Below, one piece after another: positions 1-10,540 of a stretch of DNA of 64,000 bases. The stretch's first letter is position 1; each line of letters starts with the position of its first letter. Source of the DNA: Dryomyza anilis (Eukaryota > Arthropoda > Insecta > Diptera > Dryomyzidae); assembly GCA_951804985.1 (NCBI GenBank), contig OX638133.1, positions 33,319,963 through 33,383,962 of the forward strand. The letters run 5' to 3'. Made by a program: the position numbers and the translations under genes. The notes beneath the pieces are model-generated. The model saw nothing but the letters and a program-made list of their open reading frames with translations. It had not been told where the DNA came from and ran no database searches.

Positions 1-1289
1 TTAGTGCACCCGTTAAATTAAAAAAAAAAATTAAACTAGTAACATTTTTTTGTTATAACCTACGTCGAAAAATATTTTTAAAAAAATATTTTGATTATTC
101 ACTGCAGTCAACCATGAAAGCGTGAAAAAGGCCCTCTGCATTATGACTCATTCTTCCAGGCGGCAATTTCACAATATTGAAATATCCTTAAAATATCATT
201 TTTGTGACGGGCATAGTTGTCATGCCTGACGTAAGCCGCACGTGTCAAAAATGCAGGCGTGAGGCATGAGGCACACACGAACTCCGCAGGCATAACCGAC
301 CAACACCCCCCATGGCATGTATGCAATATTCCCCACGGTCACAACAAAAATAACAACAGCTACAACATGAACTATACGAAATCGTCCTGTTGCTTCACTC
401 GTGCAATGTCCTTGTTGCTACTTATTTATGTGCATATTTCTCGGTGAGCTTTTACACAATTTTATGACGAACCAAACCAAGCCAAACGAAATGAAACGAA
501 ACGAAACAATTGCCGAAAGGTTTGCTTAGAGCATTTCTGCAGGGGTTAAATAAACTACAGGTGGTGCCAATGGTGGATGATTCGTGTCCTGATATAGATG
601 TGTTGTCCATCGATTGCCATTGTTGTTGTTGTAGTTGCTATTATTGCGGTTCAGCCCTAAGTTAAGTGAGTGGTTTTGCTCTGTGTGAAATCAATATTTT
701 GTGAAGATTAATAATGTTTGGCATTTTCCGGACTCCGTTTTAATGCAACGTTGCAAATAATTATTTTGCGTGTATCCAATATTAGTTCTATTCGTAGAGA
801 ATACGAGAACATTTAATTACTTGAGGTTCATGTTGCAAAAGCAATTATGGAGCTATTCCTATGACATTGGAAAATTAATATTTTGATTTATATACATAGT
901 GCATACCAATTTTATGATTTATATTGTAATGGATTTTAATTTGGAAATACAATTGCATTTTTCAATTATCCCAAGACAAAACTTTTGGCAGACACATTTC
1001 TGAGTTCTCAAGGCATAACAACATAACTCGACTTATGCTGTTATTACATGTTCTTGGTAATTGCTTTAGTATTCCAATTTTCAATGCTGGTGCCAATATC
1101 TTTATTTGTTCATAAGTTATTAGTCCAAAGCCTAATAGACACATCTCTATTTGACACCACTTAAAAACGACAGAACTAGACGACTTTAAAAACACTCTCC
1201 TAAAATAACGAAATATGGGTTATGCTGTTCTGCCTTGAGTACAGAGATTTTATCCAAGGATTTAAAGTAGACAAAGGCAGAGTTTATAT
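1..1289. other. AT-rich non-coding stretch
   Basis: I see no gene or bounded element here. The open frames are short and lack protein-like composition. Around 470-510 there is a run of CCAAA/GAAAC-type short repeats (simple A-rich DNA). Confidence 0.6.
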
Positions 1290-1652
1290 CAAAAGTTGTC
1301 TATTTTCTGCCATTTCCCCAAATATGTCGGGAATTTGACTTTAAACTACGAGCCAGGTGACATATCGGCACCTTTGTTGACGAAGTGTGCGTCAAAATTT
1401 GATTCCGTAACCTCTTCAATATATCATTCTTCTTGGAAAGTTGCCTATACCCAGCCTGTTCCGAAAAAAGGCGAGGCTACGAACCCACCCAATAACCGAC
1501 CCACTGCAATATGTTCTGCGCTGTCCAAGGTAATGTAATGTAGAGCGTAATAATCATCTTCCACCTAGTGAATTATCTGGTGCATCTTAGTGACCAGTAA
1601 TATGGTTTATGTAGGACCGGATCTTCGGGTAACTCTATGGCCAGGCCCGTAG
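1290..1652 (+). pseudogene. Non-LTR retrotransposon reverse transcriptase relic
   Basis: The frame around 1430-1535 reads PVPKKGEATNPPNNRPTAI, close to the conserved N-terminal block of LINE reverse transcriptases (pattern PxxKKGxxxNPxNYRPI). The Y of NYRP is replaced by N. After a stop near 1536 and a +1 frame change, the match resumes at about 1562 with HLVNYLVHLSDQ, a stop, then YGLCRTGSSGNSMA, corresponding to the QYGFRxGxS block. No catalytic YxDD block is present. This is a short, frameshifted fragment of a LINE; the clade cannot be set from so little. A second relic of the same protein region lies at 19545-19740 on the minus strand. Confidence 0.75.
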
Positions 1653-1824
1653 CCAGGGAGGGGATAAATAAATTAAAAGTTCTTGTTAATAAAATTCGAT
1701 TTAAAACAAATATTATTAAATATTCGTTAGTATTATAATTCCATATATTACTTTGCATCTGATATATCTGATTTCTTCATTTGGGAATTGGCTAACTATC
1801 ATTAGACTATTTTTCTATCCAGGA

Positions 1825-2020
1825 TCTAAAACCCTTTGGATTATCAGTTCCCGATCTGGTTCCAAGATTTTTTAAATAGTGGTTCCCGTTCCGATTCCGG
1901 TTACAACCGAACAAATTATAAGGGTTCCGATTCTGGTTTCACATATTTTTTAATAACGGTTCCGATTCCGATTTAAAAACTCAAAAAGGTTCCGGTTTAT
2001 TGCGGTTCCTGCTTTATATG
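1825..2020 (+). repeat. GGTTCC-rich dispersed repeat, copy 1
   Basis: This stretch is dense in GGTTCC, GATTCCGG and GTTCCGATTC words interleaved with TTTTTTAAATAG and TTTTTAATAACGG. The same order of words recurs at 2931-3250. It starts near AAAACCCTTTGGATTATC, matched by AAAACCTATTGGAATATC in the second copy. It is probably a degraded non-autonomous DNA element; no clear ends or target duplication are seen. Confidence 0.55.
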
Positions 2021-2657
2021 ATGTGACCTATATGTTCGAACCTCGATTTCACGTTAATGCACTTTTTATGTAGTTGGGTATTCGAAAAAGTATCAAAATG
2101 AATCAATTTTACAAAAAAATATCCAATAACGCATATCCTAATTAAACTTTAAAGTGATCAATATGCTCAATGATTTCCTTTTCCCTCTATAAAAGTAATA
2201 TATAAAAAAATATATATATTTTCTAAATTTTAAATGCATGAGAATATACCATATCACTCCAATCCATATCATGCTAATACGACTAATACTGTTTTCAATG
2301 TTATTTCATTTTTGGATTGTTTATATTCGGCCAAATTTTGGTGCGGATTAGTCGATTCTATCCCAAATTATAACCAAAAATGTTCTTATCATAAATTAAC
2401 AATTTTATAACATACAATCCATATTGGACTTAGTATACTTCCTTAGAAGTTTTTAAATGTTATAATTTCCTAAGTATAGTAACAATTTTTGGAAGGTCGA
2501 TATCATTTATATATTTGAAGAAAAACGTTTTCTTTTCATTATAGTTTTTCGTAAAAATATTGAAAATCATTATTTTCGACCGGGAATATTCCAAAATAAA
2601 TTTATGATTTGAAAATACATAATCCGAATGAATAAAAATGAAAAAGAATTAATTGGT
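2021..2657. other. AT-rich non-coding stretch
   Basis: Low-complexity A/T DNA with no supported gene, element end or hairpin. Confidence 0.55.
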
Positions 2658-2666
2658 ATTAAAGAT

Positions 2667-2773
2667 GGGCGCGTGCCGTGCTTTTTTCGTGCCACGCCCG
2701 AAAATCTGAGTTCGTGCGTGCTAGTTGCTGTCGTGCCCGTGCGTGTCCTGCCTCCAAAATCAGACACGCGCCC
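2667..2773. mobile_element. 107-bp CGTG-rich miniature element with target duplication
   Basis: The element begins GGGCGCGTG and ends CACGCGCCC, a perfect 9-bp terminal inverted repeat. It is flanked on both sides by ATTAAAGAT (2658-2666 and 2774-2782). The interior is made of GTGCC/CGTGC words and is far more GC-rich than its surroundings. Short TIR plus an 8-9 bp duplication fits a very short hAT-like non-autonomous element, but with no transposase the superfamily is inference. Similar CGTG-rich sequence lies at 3251-3400. Confidence 0.6.
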
Positions 2774-2930
2774 ATTAAAGATTTTTTTTATAGTTTCTTC
2801 CCCAATTTAAAAAACCCTTCCAGCTTCATAAAATAAAATTTTGTGATATTTTAGCCTTTTCTTAAAAATCTGTTGTTTTAGTTTTACTTAGTTTTACTTA
2901 CTCAAACTTAATTTTTGAATTATTTATTAC

Positions 2931-3250
2931 AGGGACTAAAACCTATTGGAATATCGGTTCCGGTTCGGGTACGAAGATTTTTTAAATAGTAGTTTCGATT
3001 CCGCTTTCAATCAACACATAAAATGGATATCGATTCCGGTTCCATACATTTTTTATAACGGTTCCGATTCCGGTTCTTTGCGTTCCCTGAGAGGGACTAT
3101 AATACCTGTTCCGGTTCTGGTTCCGATATTTTTAAAATGGCGGTACCGATTCTAACCAGAAATAAATATATTTGTTTCGATTCTAGTTGCCGTTCAACAC
3201 ATTTTTAATAACGATTCTGGTTCCAAAAATCTAAACGGTTCCGGTATTAT
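2931..3250 (+). repeat. GGTTCC-rich dispersed repeat, copies 2 and 3
   Basis: Two successive units resemble the 1825-2020 repeat. One starts at about 2933 (GGGACTAAAACC) and the second at about 3095 (GGGACTATAATACC). Each carries TATCGGTTCCGGTT-type words, then TTTTTTAAATAG, then TTTTTTATAACGGTTCC. The two are arranged head to tail. Confidence 0.5.
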
Positions 3251-3405
3251 TTTTCACGTTTTGCTTGCTTTTCCATATTTTTCCGTGATTTTTTCGTGTT
3301 TTTCCGTGTTTTGTGTTGTTTTTCCGTGTTTCTTCGTGTCTTTACTCGTCGGCCTCGTGCTCGTGTGTCACCTATCGGCGTGCCCGTGCGTGTCTCTAAT
3401 TGGTA
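3251..3405 (+). repeat. CGTG-rich repeat related to the 2667-2773 element
   Basis: TTTTTCCGTG and CGTGTTTTTC words pass into TCGTGCTCGTG and GTGCCCGTGCGTGTC, matching the interior of the 107-bp element at 2667-2773. It is probably a degraded, longer relative. No ends are recognisable. Confidence 0.4.
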
Positions 3406-3467
3406 TACGCGGATGTATTTTCTGGAACTCTGTCTTAAAAATTAATATATTTTTGAAAAACCTCTTT

Positions 3468-4330
3468 CTATGTCGGTCCTCTCCGAAAAGGAGAATTAGT
3501 TGTACTCATATTTTTGGGGAGAGTAAGGTTTAGATTTTTCCAAGCCATTTGATCGAGTGTGACATGATGCCCTCGTGTTGGTAATTCTTTTGCTCGATTG
3601 ATATCGCGTTTTCTGTAAGGTTGTTTTGTACGAATTTCTATGGATTGATGTTTCTCTAACTCCAGATTTAATGGAATGTTGTTCTGCATTCCATTAAATC
3701 TGGAGTTAGGATATGGTGTATCGGCTCCAGGGTTGTCATGTGGGGCGATACCAGTTTGCCTGACTAGGTCAGGTCTTTTATGCAATTTTATTGCGGTTGT
3801 TGTTTGTCGTTCTTCATTATAGGCTCCCACGAGTTGCGGAGAAGTCAGTACCACCCGCAAATAGATCCGTTATATACGGGTGAGACTAGCTATGCTCGGA
3901 GGGAGCTATGCTCGGAGGGAGGTATCCGATACCTGCGCTAGCGACAGTGCAAGTTTTTAAACTGGGCCCACTGCCAGGTTAGATTCTTAGCACGGGTACC
4001 TTAATTCAGCCCTGTGGAGAGATGTGGTGGGAGAGGATTTTAGGATGATTGAATGATGGGACGGAGAGTACCTCAGAGAGCATGAGATGGGAGTTGAACC
4101 ATTTATGGGCATCAACTGACAGTCGTTTTCCCTGACCTTAGGTAATCCGTCCTATGAATAAAACACTGGGGAGGTTTTTCCGGTTGGCACCCATGTCTTC
4201 GGTAAACCTTTTGTTCGATGGAAATTAAGTCTTCTGCAGGGTTGTTCAATACAAGTTGCAATGGTTGGTGTCTTCTCAGAACAACATTAATTATTTCTGG
4301 AGTTAGCTAGTGTCCTTTCACCGTATATAT
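3468..4330. repeat. Unclassified repeat, two diverged direct copies
   Basis: Two segments align by eye: about 3575-3725 and 4195-4315. Both run from TTTTGYTCGATGG-like sequence through AGGTTGTT, then a TGG(A/T)TTGATGT-like stretch, to CTGGAGTTAG. Between them is a GC-richer stretch with a 17-bp direct repeat, AGCTATGCTCGGAGGG (about 3891-3922). On the minus strand both copies give partly similar open peptide (RRHQPLQL and EKHQSIEI), which could be a decayed transposon protein. I cannot name it. Confidence 0.4.
3656..3709. repeat. Perfect 23-bp-arm hairpin
   Basis: CTAACTCCAGATTTAATGG... (3656-3678) is followed by the 8-base loop TTGTTCTG and by its exact reverse complement at 3687-3709. The related copy at about 4270-4305 has only the right-arm orientation (AGAACAACATT...CTGGAGTTAG). 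The hairpin therefore looks newly made in this copy. Confidence 0.85.
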
Positions 4331-4519
4331 TTCTCGGTTTCAGCAATACATTCTAGCATTGATCCATTTTAGAACTCAATTTACATATGTCATTTACATT
4401 CGTTCAACAAATTCCCAAACTCTTTGAAAATGGAGAGTAAAAAGCGCTACGTTTGTGGAATAATCTCGCTTCATCTGTTTTTTCGCACATTTTTATTATT
4501 TTAAATAAACAAACGTTAC

Positions 4520-4832
4520 ATCGGTGGCTCGATTGGTTAGTGCGTTGGACTACGTGTCAAAAAATTGCAGGTGCATTCGAGTGCGAGCCAAAAACTCCCA
4601 GGTTCAATTCCAGCAACTGTCAACATATTTTTCATAAAAAAACATTTTTCTATGCGACGCTACCTCTTGACAGTCAATGGCATACCTATGAGAGTCAAAC
4701 ATTGCCTATGAAAAGCTCTCACTCCACCGTTCGGAATCGGCTGTAGGTTCCACCACGTTAAGTACAAATATTATACATACATTTGAAATGGTGCGAGAGC
4801 TCGGCCTAAGTTCTTCACAGGACTGTATCGTC
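4520..4832 (+). mobile_element. tRNA-derived SINE, diverged copy
   Basis: The head has a pol III A-box-like TGGCTCGATTGGTTAG and a B-box-like GGTTCAATTCC. The family body follows: CATTTTTCTATGCGACGCTACCTC, then GAAAAGCTCTCAC, CGTTCGGAATCGGC and GTGCGAGAGCTCGGCC. About 25 extra bases sit between the boxes relative to other copies. This is the most diverged member in the window, so probably an old insertion. It lies tail to tail with the copy at 4875-5185. Confidence 0.8.
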
Positions 4833-4874
4833 AAAATTTTAAACACACATGCCCGACACTACTCTATTACATGT

Positions 4875-5185
4875 AATAATAATAATAGTTTGGCGCTACA
4901 GTCCTGTATAGAACTTCAGCCGAGCTCTCTCACCATTTTGAGAAGTGCGTGTTATATTTGTACTCAAAGTGGTGGGACCTACAGTTTATTGCCGAATCCG
5001 AACGGCGGGTGAGAGCTTTTCATAGGCAATGTTTTACTCTCGTAGGTTTGCCATTTACTGCCGAGAGGTATCGTCGCATAGAAAAATGTTTCTATGAAAA
5101 GATGTTGTTAGCCCCAGTCCAGGCTTGAACCGGGGACCTTTCGGCTCGCAGTACAACGCACTAACCACTGAGCTACCGCGGCTAC
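4875..5185 (-). mobile_element. tRNA-derived SINE
   Basis: Read on the minus strand, it starts GTAGCCGCGGTAGCTCAGTG (A box TAGCTCAGTGG), has B box GGTTCAAGCC, then the roughly 230-bp family body, and ends in an (ATT)n tail at 4875-4890. Transcription would be by RNA polymerase III from the internal boxes, with mobilisation by a partner LINE. That is family knowledge; no partner is visible here. Confidence 0.88.
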
Positions 5186-6763
5186 CTATTATTGCATATA
5201 CTTTATTTAAATAGGTGTTGCAGTGTCGATTTTGATTTATATACAACCGATCTTCGGAATCGTTATATTCTATTTTATTTGTTATAAATTTGCACTATTC
5301 CATAAAAAGTAACTAAAAGACCTGATCATAAAACTAAAATTATTCTTAAACTTTTTCACATAAACATTTTAGAACCTTTTAAAATATATTAAGACATTAA
5401 AATAATGAAAAAAAAACTGTTGACATTTTTCAGTAGACGCGAGTGAAGCTGACTGATAAAATTTTTTGCTGCGTAGATAGATTTAAGAAGAAATAAAAGG
5501 AGCCACCTTTGACTTTATATGTGTTGTTTTTTTCCACGCAGTAGCATCAAATTATTTCCGTCTAATGGAATTGCGTTGATGGAAATTTTATCGATGTGTG
5601 TAGGGCTTTCGTGCATCGATTTTTGCAATTTTTTTTTTTTTTTTTTTTTATTCCTTGCGTTGTTCTCCATCGATGCCTTGTTGCCTTTGTTATGCCATGG
5701 ATGACGGTCCGTCCGTCCGTCTGCCTGCCTGTATAGTATGCTGTATAATATATACTATACAGATACGTATCTCGAAACATGTGGTTGGATGTGTGTGCTT
5801 GGTATTTTTATGAGTCTATATGTAATTCCGGAACGCTCTGGGTAGCTGGTGTAACGTTGAGTGGTAAATGAAGCCTGTGCAAAAACAAAAACCTACAATA
5901 AAAACATTCAATTTGTGGTGTATTATTTTGTTTTATTTATTTATATATTTTTTGTTGTTATTCCATAATGTTTTTATGTTTTTGTTTGTCAGTAATAATG
6001 AACTCGTGACTCGTGTTTTAAAGGATATTGCAGGATATTTACTTGAAATAGCAGTGAATTTTGTACAAGTATGAGTAGCACAGTAGTCTTGCACAGTAGT
6101 AGTAGTAGTATGTGTGTATTTGTGTGGGTAGTTAAATTGCAATTTTTATTTTTTAAGTGGTTTATTGATGTGACAGCGTGTATAACTTTTAGCGGTTTTG
6201 AATATTATAAATTTTTTAATATTGGATTTTTTTTTTATATTTAAAGCAGTAAAAACATTTTTATGTTTTTTTTTGTTGGTTGGTAATTTGTCATAGTACC
6301 GGATAAAATGAATACCAATTACTAAAATTGTTTTATATTTTTGTAAAAACGAGACAGAAAACTGAATTTTGTCAAGTTTTCGAAAATAAAACGATAATCG
6401 AAAAAAGAAATGTTGATGAAATTGTCGGTTGCCGGATAAATCTTCCCTGAGAATTATTTTTCGAACAATTCATCGCCAAGACAATGTTTCCTTGAGCAAA
6501 TTTCTTTCTTTCTCTAAAAACAAATATTTCCCTGAATATTATTCGACATAAAAATATCAAAAATAGAAAAATTTTGAAAATTTGAATTAAATTTATCGCA
6601 GGAAGAATGAAAGTTCATTATAAAAAAATGAATTGGGTTGTTAAAAACGAGTAAGAAATATTTTTTCACATGGGCATTGCATTTGGCGGACTAAATGTCG
6701 GTCGGGCCCGATTATGTAATACCTATACCTATACCTTGAATATGTAATACCTATATATACCTC
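5186..6763. other. Non-coding stretch with simple repeats
   Basis: It contains a poly-T run (about 5627-5650), a (GTCC)n/(GCCT)n tract (about 5708-5732), an ATACTATACAG-type stretch and an (AGT)n run (about 6098-6110). At 5525-5541 a pyrimidine tract ends in CGCAG ahead of an open frame, but no convincing exon follows. There is no supported gene. Confidence 0.5.
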
Positions 6764-7074
6764 GTAGCCGCGGTAGCTCAGTGGTTAGTGCGTTGGACTG
6801 CGAGCCGAAAGATCCCCGGTTCAAGCCTGGACTGGGGCTAACAACATCTTTTCATAGAAACATTTTTCTATACCGCGCTACCTCTCGTCTGTAAATGGCA
6901 AACCTACGAGAGTAAAATCATTGCCTATGAAAAAGCTCTCACCCGCCGTTCGGATTCGGCAATAAACTGTAGGTCCCACCACTTTGAGTACAAATATAAC
7001 ACGCACTGCTCAAAATGGTGAGAGAGCTCGGCCGAAGTTCTATACAGAACTGTAGCGCCAAACTATTATTATTA
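6764..7074 (+). mobile_element. tRNA-derived SINE
   Basis: A near-complete copy: head GTAGCCGCGGTAGCTCAGTG, B box GGTTCAAGCC, body through AAACTGTAGGTCCCACC, and end GAACTGTAGCGCCAAAC followed by an (ATT)n tail. The anticodon-arm region GGACTGCGAGCC is shared by most copies. The acceptor-stem halves do not pair, so this is not a working tRNA gene. Confidence 0.9.
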
Positions 7075-7641
7075 TATATACCTTGTAGAGGGTATTCATA
7101 TCAATTGTAGAATTAAATTTTAAAATACTTAATTATTCTACATAACTCAAAATATTATGCTCACTGAAAAAATTAGCTATATTAAAAAATTTGCTTAAAA
7201 GAAAAAAAAATTATGCGAATTACATCTATTTTTGATATTTTTCACTATACATTTTAATTTTGGTAATTATATCTTGAACACTTTACGAGTTCTAAGTTTC
7301 AAAAGAATAAATATAATTTAACTGTATGAGAGGTGGGCATGTCCGTTGGCCAATTTGACTTATATTTGAACTCAACACTACTTTTGTACTTAAATTTATT
7401 GCTACAAAATTTCATTGCATTCGTTCCAATATTTTTCAAGTTACTGTGTTTACGGGCAAAGAGTAAGACAGACACAGGGCATGGCTAAATCGAGGCGGGA
7501 ATTGATTTTGAACCAACATATTTTTTATTTCCATACCACACCTCCTAAGAAGCATTACAATATGCGCTTTAACTTAAAGGTAATTATCGGAAACAGTTCC
7601 TTGTATTTTTGCCTTGTGATTTACCGTAATAGGGAAAATTG
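7075..7641. other. AT-rich non-coding stretch
   Basis: No gene or bounded element is recognised between the SINE tail and the N element. Confidence 0.55.
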
Positions 7642-7963
7642 CAGAATAGAGATTCATTGCGCCAACCAACTCTTTGCCCAAACAACTTATTCGGTTCTCT
7701 CAACCGCTTAGTCGGTTATTATTGTCAAAACAAAAAGAGTTGTAGTTTGTACTGCAACCAATTTCAAACTATTTTAGAACAATTTAGTACAGATTTAGAA
7801 CCATTAGGAGTGTGTATAGACTAATATTTCAAGTGTATAGGCTAATATGGCAGTTCCGCCAGCAAATTTGTAAACCATTCGATTTAACCGAATGAAGTTA
7901 GTTGGCACAACTAACTTTTTCATTCTTCCAACCTTTTTCATTCTTCCAACTTTTTGCTGTGTG
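7642..7963 (+). mobile_element. N-family miniature DNA element, copy N1
   Basis: Family hallmarks: CAACCAACTCTTTGC near the left end, CGGTTCTCTCAACCGCT, AAGAGTTGTAGTTTG, then CGAATGAAGTTAGTTGG and TTCTTCCAACC near the right end, and a CTGTGTG terminus. Other copies are at 31914-32232, 33168-33468 (same strand) and 8683-8906, 10254-10540 (opposite strand). No coding capacity; non-autonomous. Confidence 0.7.
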
Positions 7964-8682
7964 CTCAATATTTTTTGGGAAGTAAATATTTTGGGAAGAA
8001 TTGTCTCTGGAATACATTATTGAATTTTTCCTTGTTATAAGCCGTCCTACAGTTCATGATCATGACTACCTTAATAGGCCCAATTCATACTAGAGTACCA
8101 GAATCTTATATTTTATAATATTAACCGATTTATAATATGATTTCTTCCATATCAAATCAACAACAAATTTTTATTTTGACAGCACTTTATTTAAATGACA
8201 GAATTTTATAAATATTGGAAATTTACCCTATCTCCACTAACCATAATTTATGGAAATGTTTATGTTGTACGATTAAAATGTATTTTGGAGAAAAAAAAAT
8301 TAATTACAAATTTTTATTTCATCAATTTTTAATTTCGAATAGCGTTGAACTAATTTATTTAATATCAGTGATACAGTGCAAAATTTAAATTTTTCAAAAA
8401 AATGTTATAAAATAATTGGACCATTTCGTTTTTGTCGACATAAACATAAAATGTGTCTGTCATAAACATTAACATGAGATATGGATAGTGGAAACGTGGT
8501 ATATGAAAGACATGATCATAGTGTGATCATGTAAATGTTAGACTGAGAGAAGATCAATATGCGATGGTTATTGACTCTAGTCACTGTTATTAGTGGTAAA
8601 ATATTACAGAATTATAACTTAGTTTTAGAATCCTCGAGAACATCGGTAGTTCGGTAGATGTGCTACATTAAAAATAGAAAAA
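7964..8682. other. AT-rich non-coding stretch
   Basis: It lies between two inverted N elements. No gene, bounded element or strong hairpin is seen. Confidence 0.5.
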
Positions 8683-8906
8683 TATATAGAAAAGTCGTCT
8701 TTTGCCATGAGGTTGGAAGAACGACATAGTTAGTTGAAACAACCAACTTCATTCGGTTACAAATTTGTTGCTGGAATTGTGCTGTTCCAAATTGTTCTAA
8801 AAACTACAACTCTTTTAGATTATAAAAAACGAATTAGCGGTTGGGAGAACCGAATAAGTTGGTTTCGCAAAGAGTTGGTTGGTTCAACAAATCTCTATGC
8901 TGTGTG
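8683..8906 (-). mobile_element. N-family miniature DNA element, copy N2 (internally deleted)
   Basis: Reverse orientation to N1. GAGGTTGGAAGAACGACAT at the left and GCAAAGAGTTGGTTGG near the right are followed by CTGTGTG. It is about 100 bp shorter than N1, having lost the middle around the AGTGTGTATAGACTA block. Confidence 0.65.
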
Positions 8907-9217
8907 CGCAAATTTTATTTCGATAGTTTTTGATGATTTTACATATATCAAGATATCATTTCTTAGAATCCACAGTTTATCTTAATTTAATAATATCTGA
9001 GATAGTGTTGCCAATCGATTTATTTATTTGATATGATAATGGCAAAATCACATAAATTAAAATTTGTGGAAGCGTATGGCAGGGAGCATATTTTTGAAAT
9101 TTAAAAAGCTGACATACGGTAGAAAATAGGACGCTTTTGATAAAATTACGGCTTTGTTTGCTTAAAATCTTTTAACACATATTTCAAATTTCCTCGACAC
9201 TTGCAAAAAATTGTCTA

Positions 9218-9437
9218 CACCCAGAAAAAAATTACCTCAAATCCCATTAAAATTGGTCAATAGGACAATTATTGATTTAATAGTATACAAAAAATAAATC
9301 TTTTCATATAAACTCAATGGCAATGTCATGGTATTTTCTAGTATTTAATGGTACTTTCCGATTAAAATAATAATTTATCCTATTGACTATTTTTAATAGT
9401 AAAAAACTATTATTTATATAGTATTTTTTTCTGAGTG
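9218..9437 (+). mobile_element. CACYCAG-family MITE, copy A
   Basis: Ends CACCCAGAAAAAAAT and TTTTTTTCTGAGTG, flanked by TA on both sides. The inner arms pair (ATTAAAATTGGTCAATAGGAC against GTCCTATTGAC-type sequence on the right), so much of the 220 bp can fold back. No coding capacity. Copies: 34693-34923, 44547-44759, 47022-47241, 62043-62266, a longer relative at 45924-46818, and duplicates of three of these at 49301-51995. The 2-bp TA flank suggests Tc1/mariner type, but two insertions are flanked by CA. Confidence 0.8.
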
Positions 9438-9444
9438 TATGTGA

Positions 9445-9924
9445 ATAAAAATATCCGGTGATTTTTAGGAATATTTGAGGCATTTTTCGCAAACACACCG
9501 AATAAAGGGAATTTAGTGGAAGGGTTATATCAGCCAAATTTTATGGAATTTTAAATGTAGATTTCTGGTATATTTTCGAAACGGGCAGAAAACAGACTGA
9601 TACAAACTACGCATTTCACTGCTAGAAATTGCACGATAAAATGTTTCTTAAATGAGCTGTTCCTGCGAAAAATGTTGTCTTGCCTATATTTTTCAATATC
9701 ACATTTATGATCGTGTAGTTTAATAATATTCCGAGATAAAATTTCTGGCATTTTTCAGGAATATTTCGGTTCTTATTTCAGGCAAACACACAGATAAATG
9801 GAATATTTTCTGTAGTGTAAAGCTAATTATCAAATTTTGTGGAATTTTATTGGCAGATGCGCGGTATATTTTGGGTACGGGCAGAAAACAGATAGCTTGT
9901 TTAAAATATGTAGAAAAAATATTC
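9445..9924. repeat. Diverged direct repeats around ACGGGCAGAAAACAG
   Basis: At least two related units (about 9455-9610 and 9725-9895) share CATTTTTC(A/G)GGAATATTT, GCAAACACAC, ...AATTTTATGGAATTTT and GGTATATTTT...CGGGCAGAAAACAGA. A third partial unit follows at about 10155-10240. A reverse-oriented relative is at about 24575-24735. It looks like an old dispersed repeat; class unknown. Confidence 0.45.
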
Positions 9925-9928
9925 TTTA

Positions 9929-10108
9929 GCTCGAATCACACGATTCAATAAACAGTCAACTTTTGAATCAATTTTCAAAACAATTTAAGTATCAATCGTG
10001 TGATTGCCTAATTTTCCATACAAAAATTAAGCAATCACACGATTGATATTAAAATTATTTGTAAATTGATTCAAAAGTTGACTGTTTATTCAATCGTGTG
10101 ATTCGAGC
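9929..10108. mobile_element. Palindromic MITE, 180 bp, TTTA target duplication
   Basis: The left end GCTCGAATCACACGATT is the exact reverse complement of the right end. The whole element folds into one long hairpin: AATAAACAGTCAACTTTTGA on the left pairs with TCAAAAGTTGACTGTTTATT on the right. TTTA flanks both ends (9925-9928 and 10109-10112). TCAATCGTGTGATTG occurs again in inverted form near the centre. Confidence 0.8.
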
Positions 10109-10253
10109 TTTAGATTGCCTCGACTCAGCTAAAAATTTTATTTGAGTATCCGATACAAAATTTCTGCCATTTTTCAGAAATATTTTGGGCATTCACAAAG
10201 AAAATGAAAAATTTTTGAAAAATGGACAGAAAATATGCAGCTTTTGATGATAC

Positions 10254-10540
10254 ACACAGAAAACTCTTATTTTGGCATGAGTTTGAAAGAAAGAATTAGT
10301 TGTAACAACCGCTTTAAGTCGGCTAAATAAATATTACTAACAATTGTTTGATGGAACTACCATATTCGGTTGGCACTCAAATTTGTATCATATACACATA
10401 CCAAATTGTGCTAAAACTCTTCTAAATTGGTTGTTGTCCAAACTACAATTGTTTTAGTTTCGTCTGTATGGACCGAATTAACATTTGAGAGAAGCGAATA
10501 AGTCGGGTTAACACAATAAATTTTTATTCTTTGCCTTTTA
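10254..10540 (-). mobile_element. N-family relic, copy N5
   Basis: Starts CACACAGAAAACTCTTATT, then TTTTGGCATGAG, AGAATTAGTTG, ATTCGGTTGG, AGAGAAGCGAATAAG. It follows the reverse-strand order of the N family but with many substitutions. It is the oldest-looking N copy. Confidence 0.5.

Noticed and set aside
3468..3860. 130-codon minus-strand frame as a gene
   Set aside because: It runs through the hairpin at 3656-3709 and the diverged sister copy of the repeat is not open in the same way. At most a transposon relic.
5520..5704. Exon starting after TTTCCACGCAG at about 5541
   Set aside because: The frame runs into a long poly-T tract giving phenylalanines, and the only donor-like site is weak.
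6764..6840. Functional tRNA gene
   Set aside because: A and B boxes are present but the acceptor-stem halves do not pair and the sequence continues into the SINE body; several dispersed copies share it.
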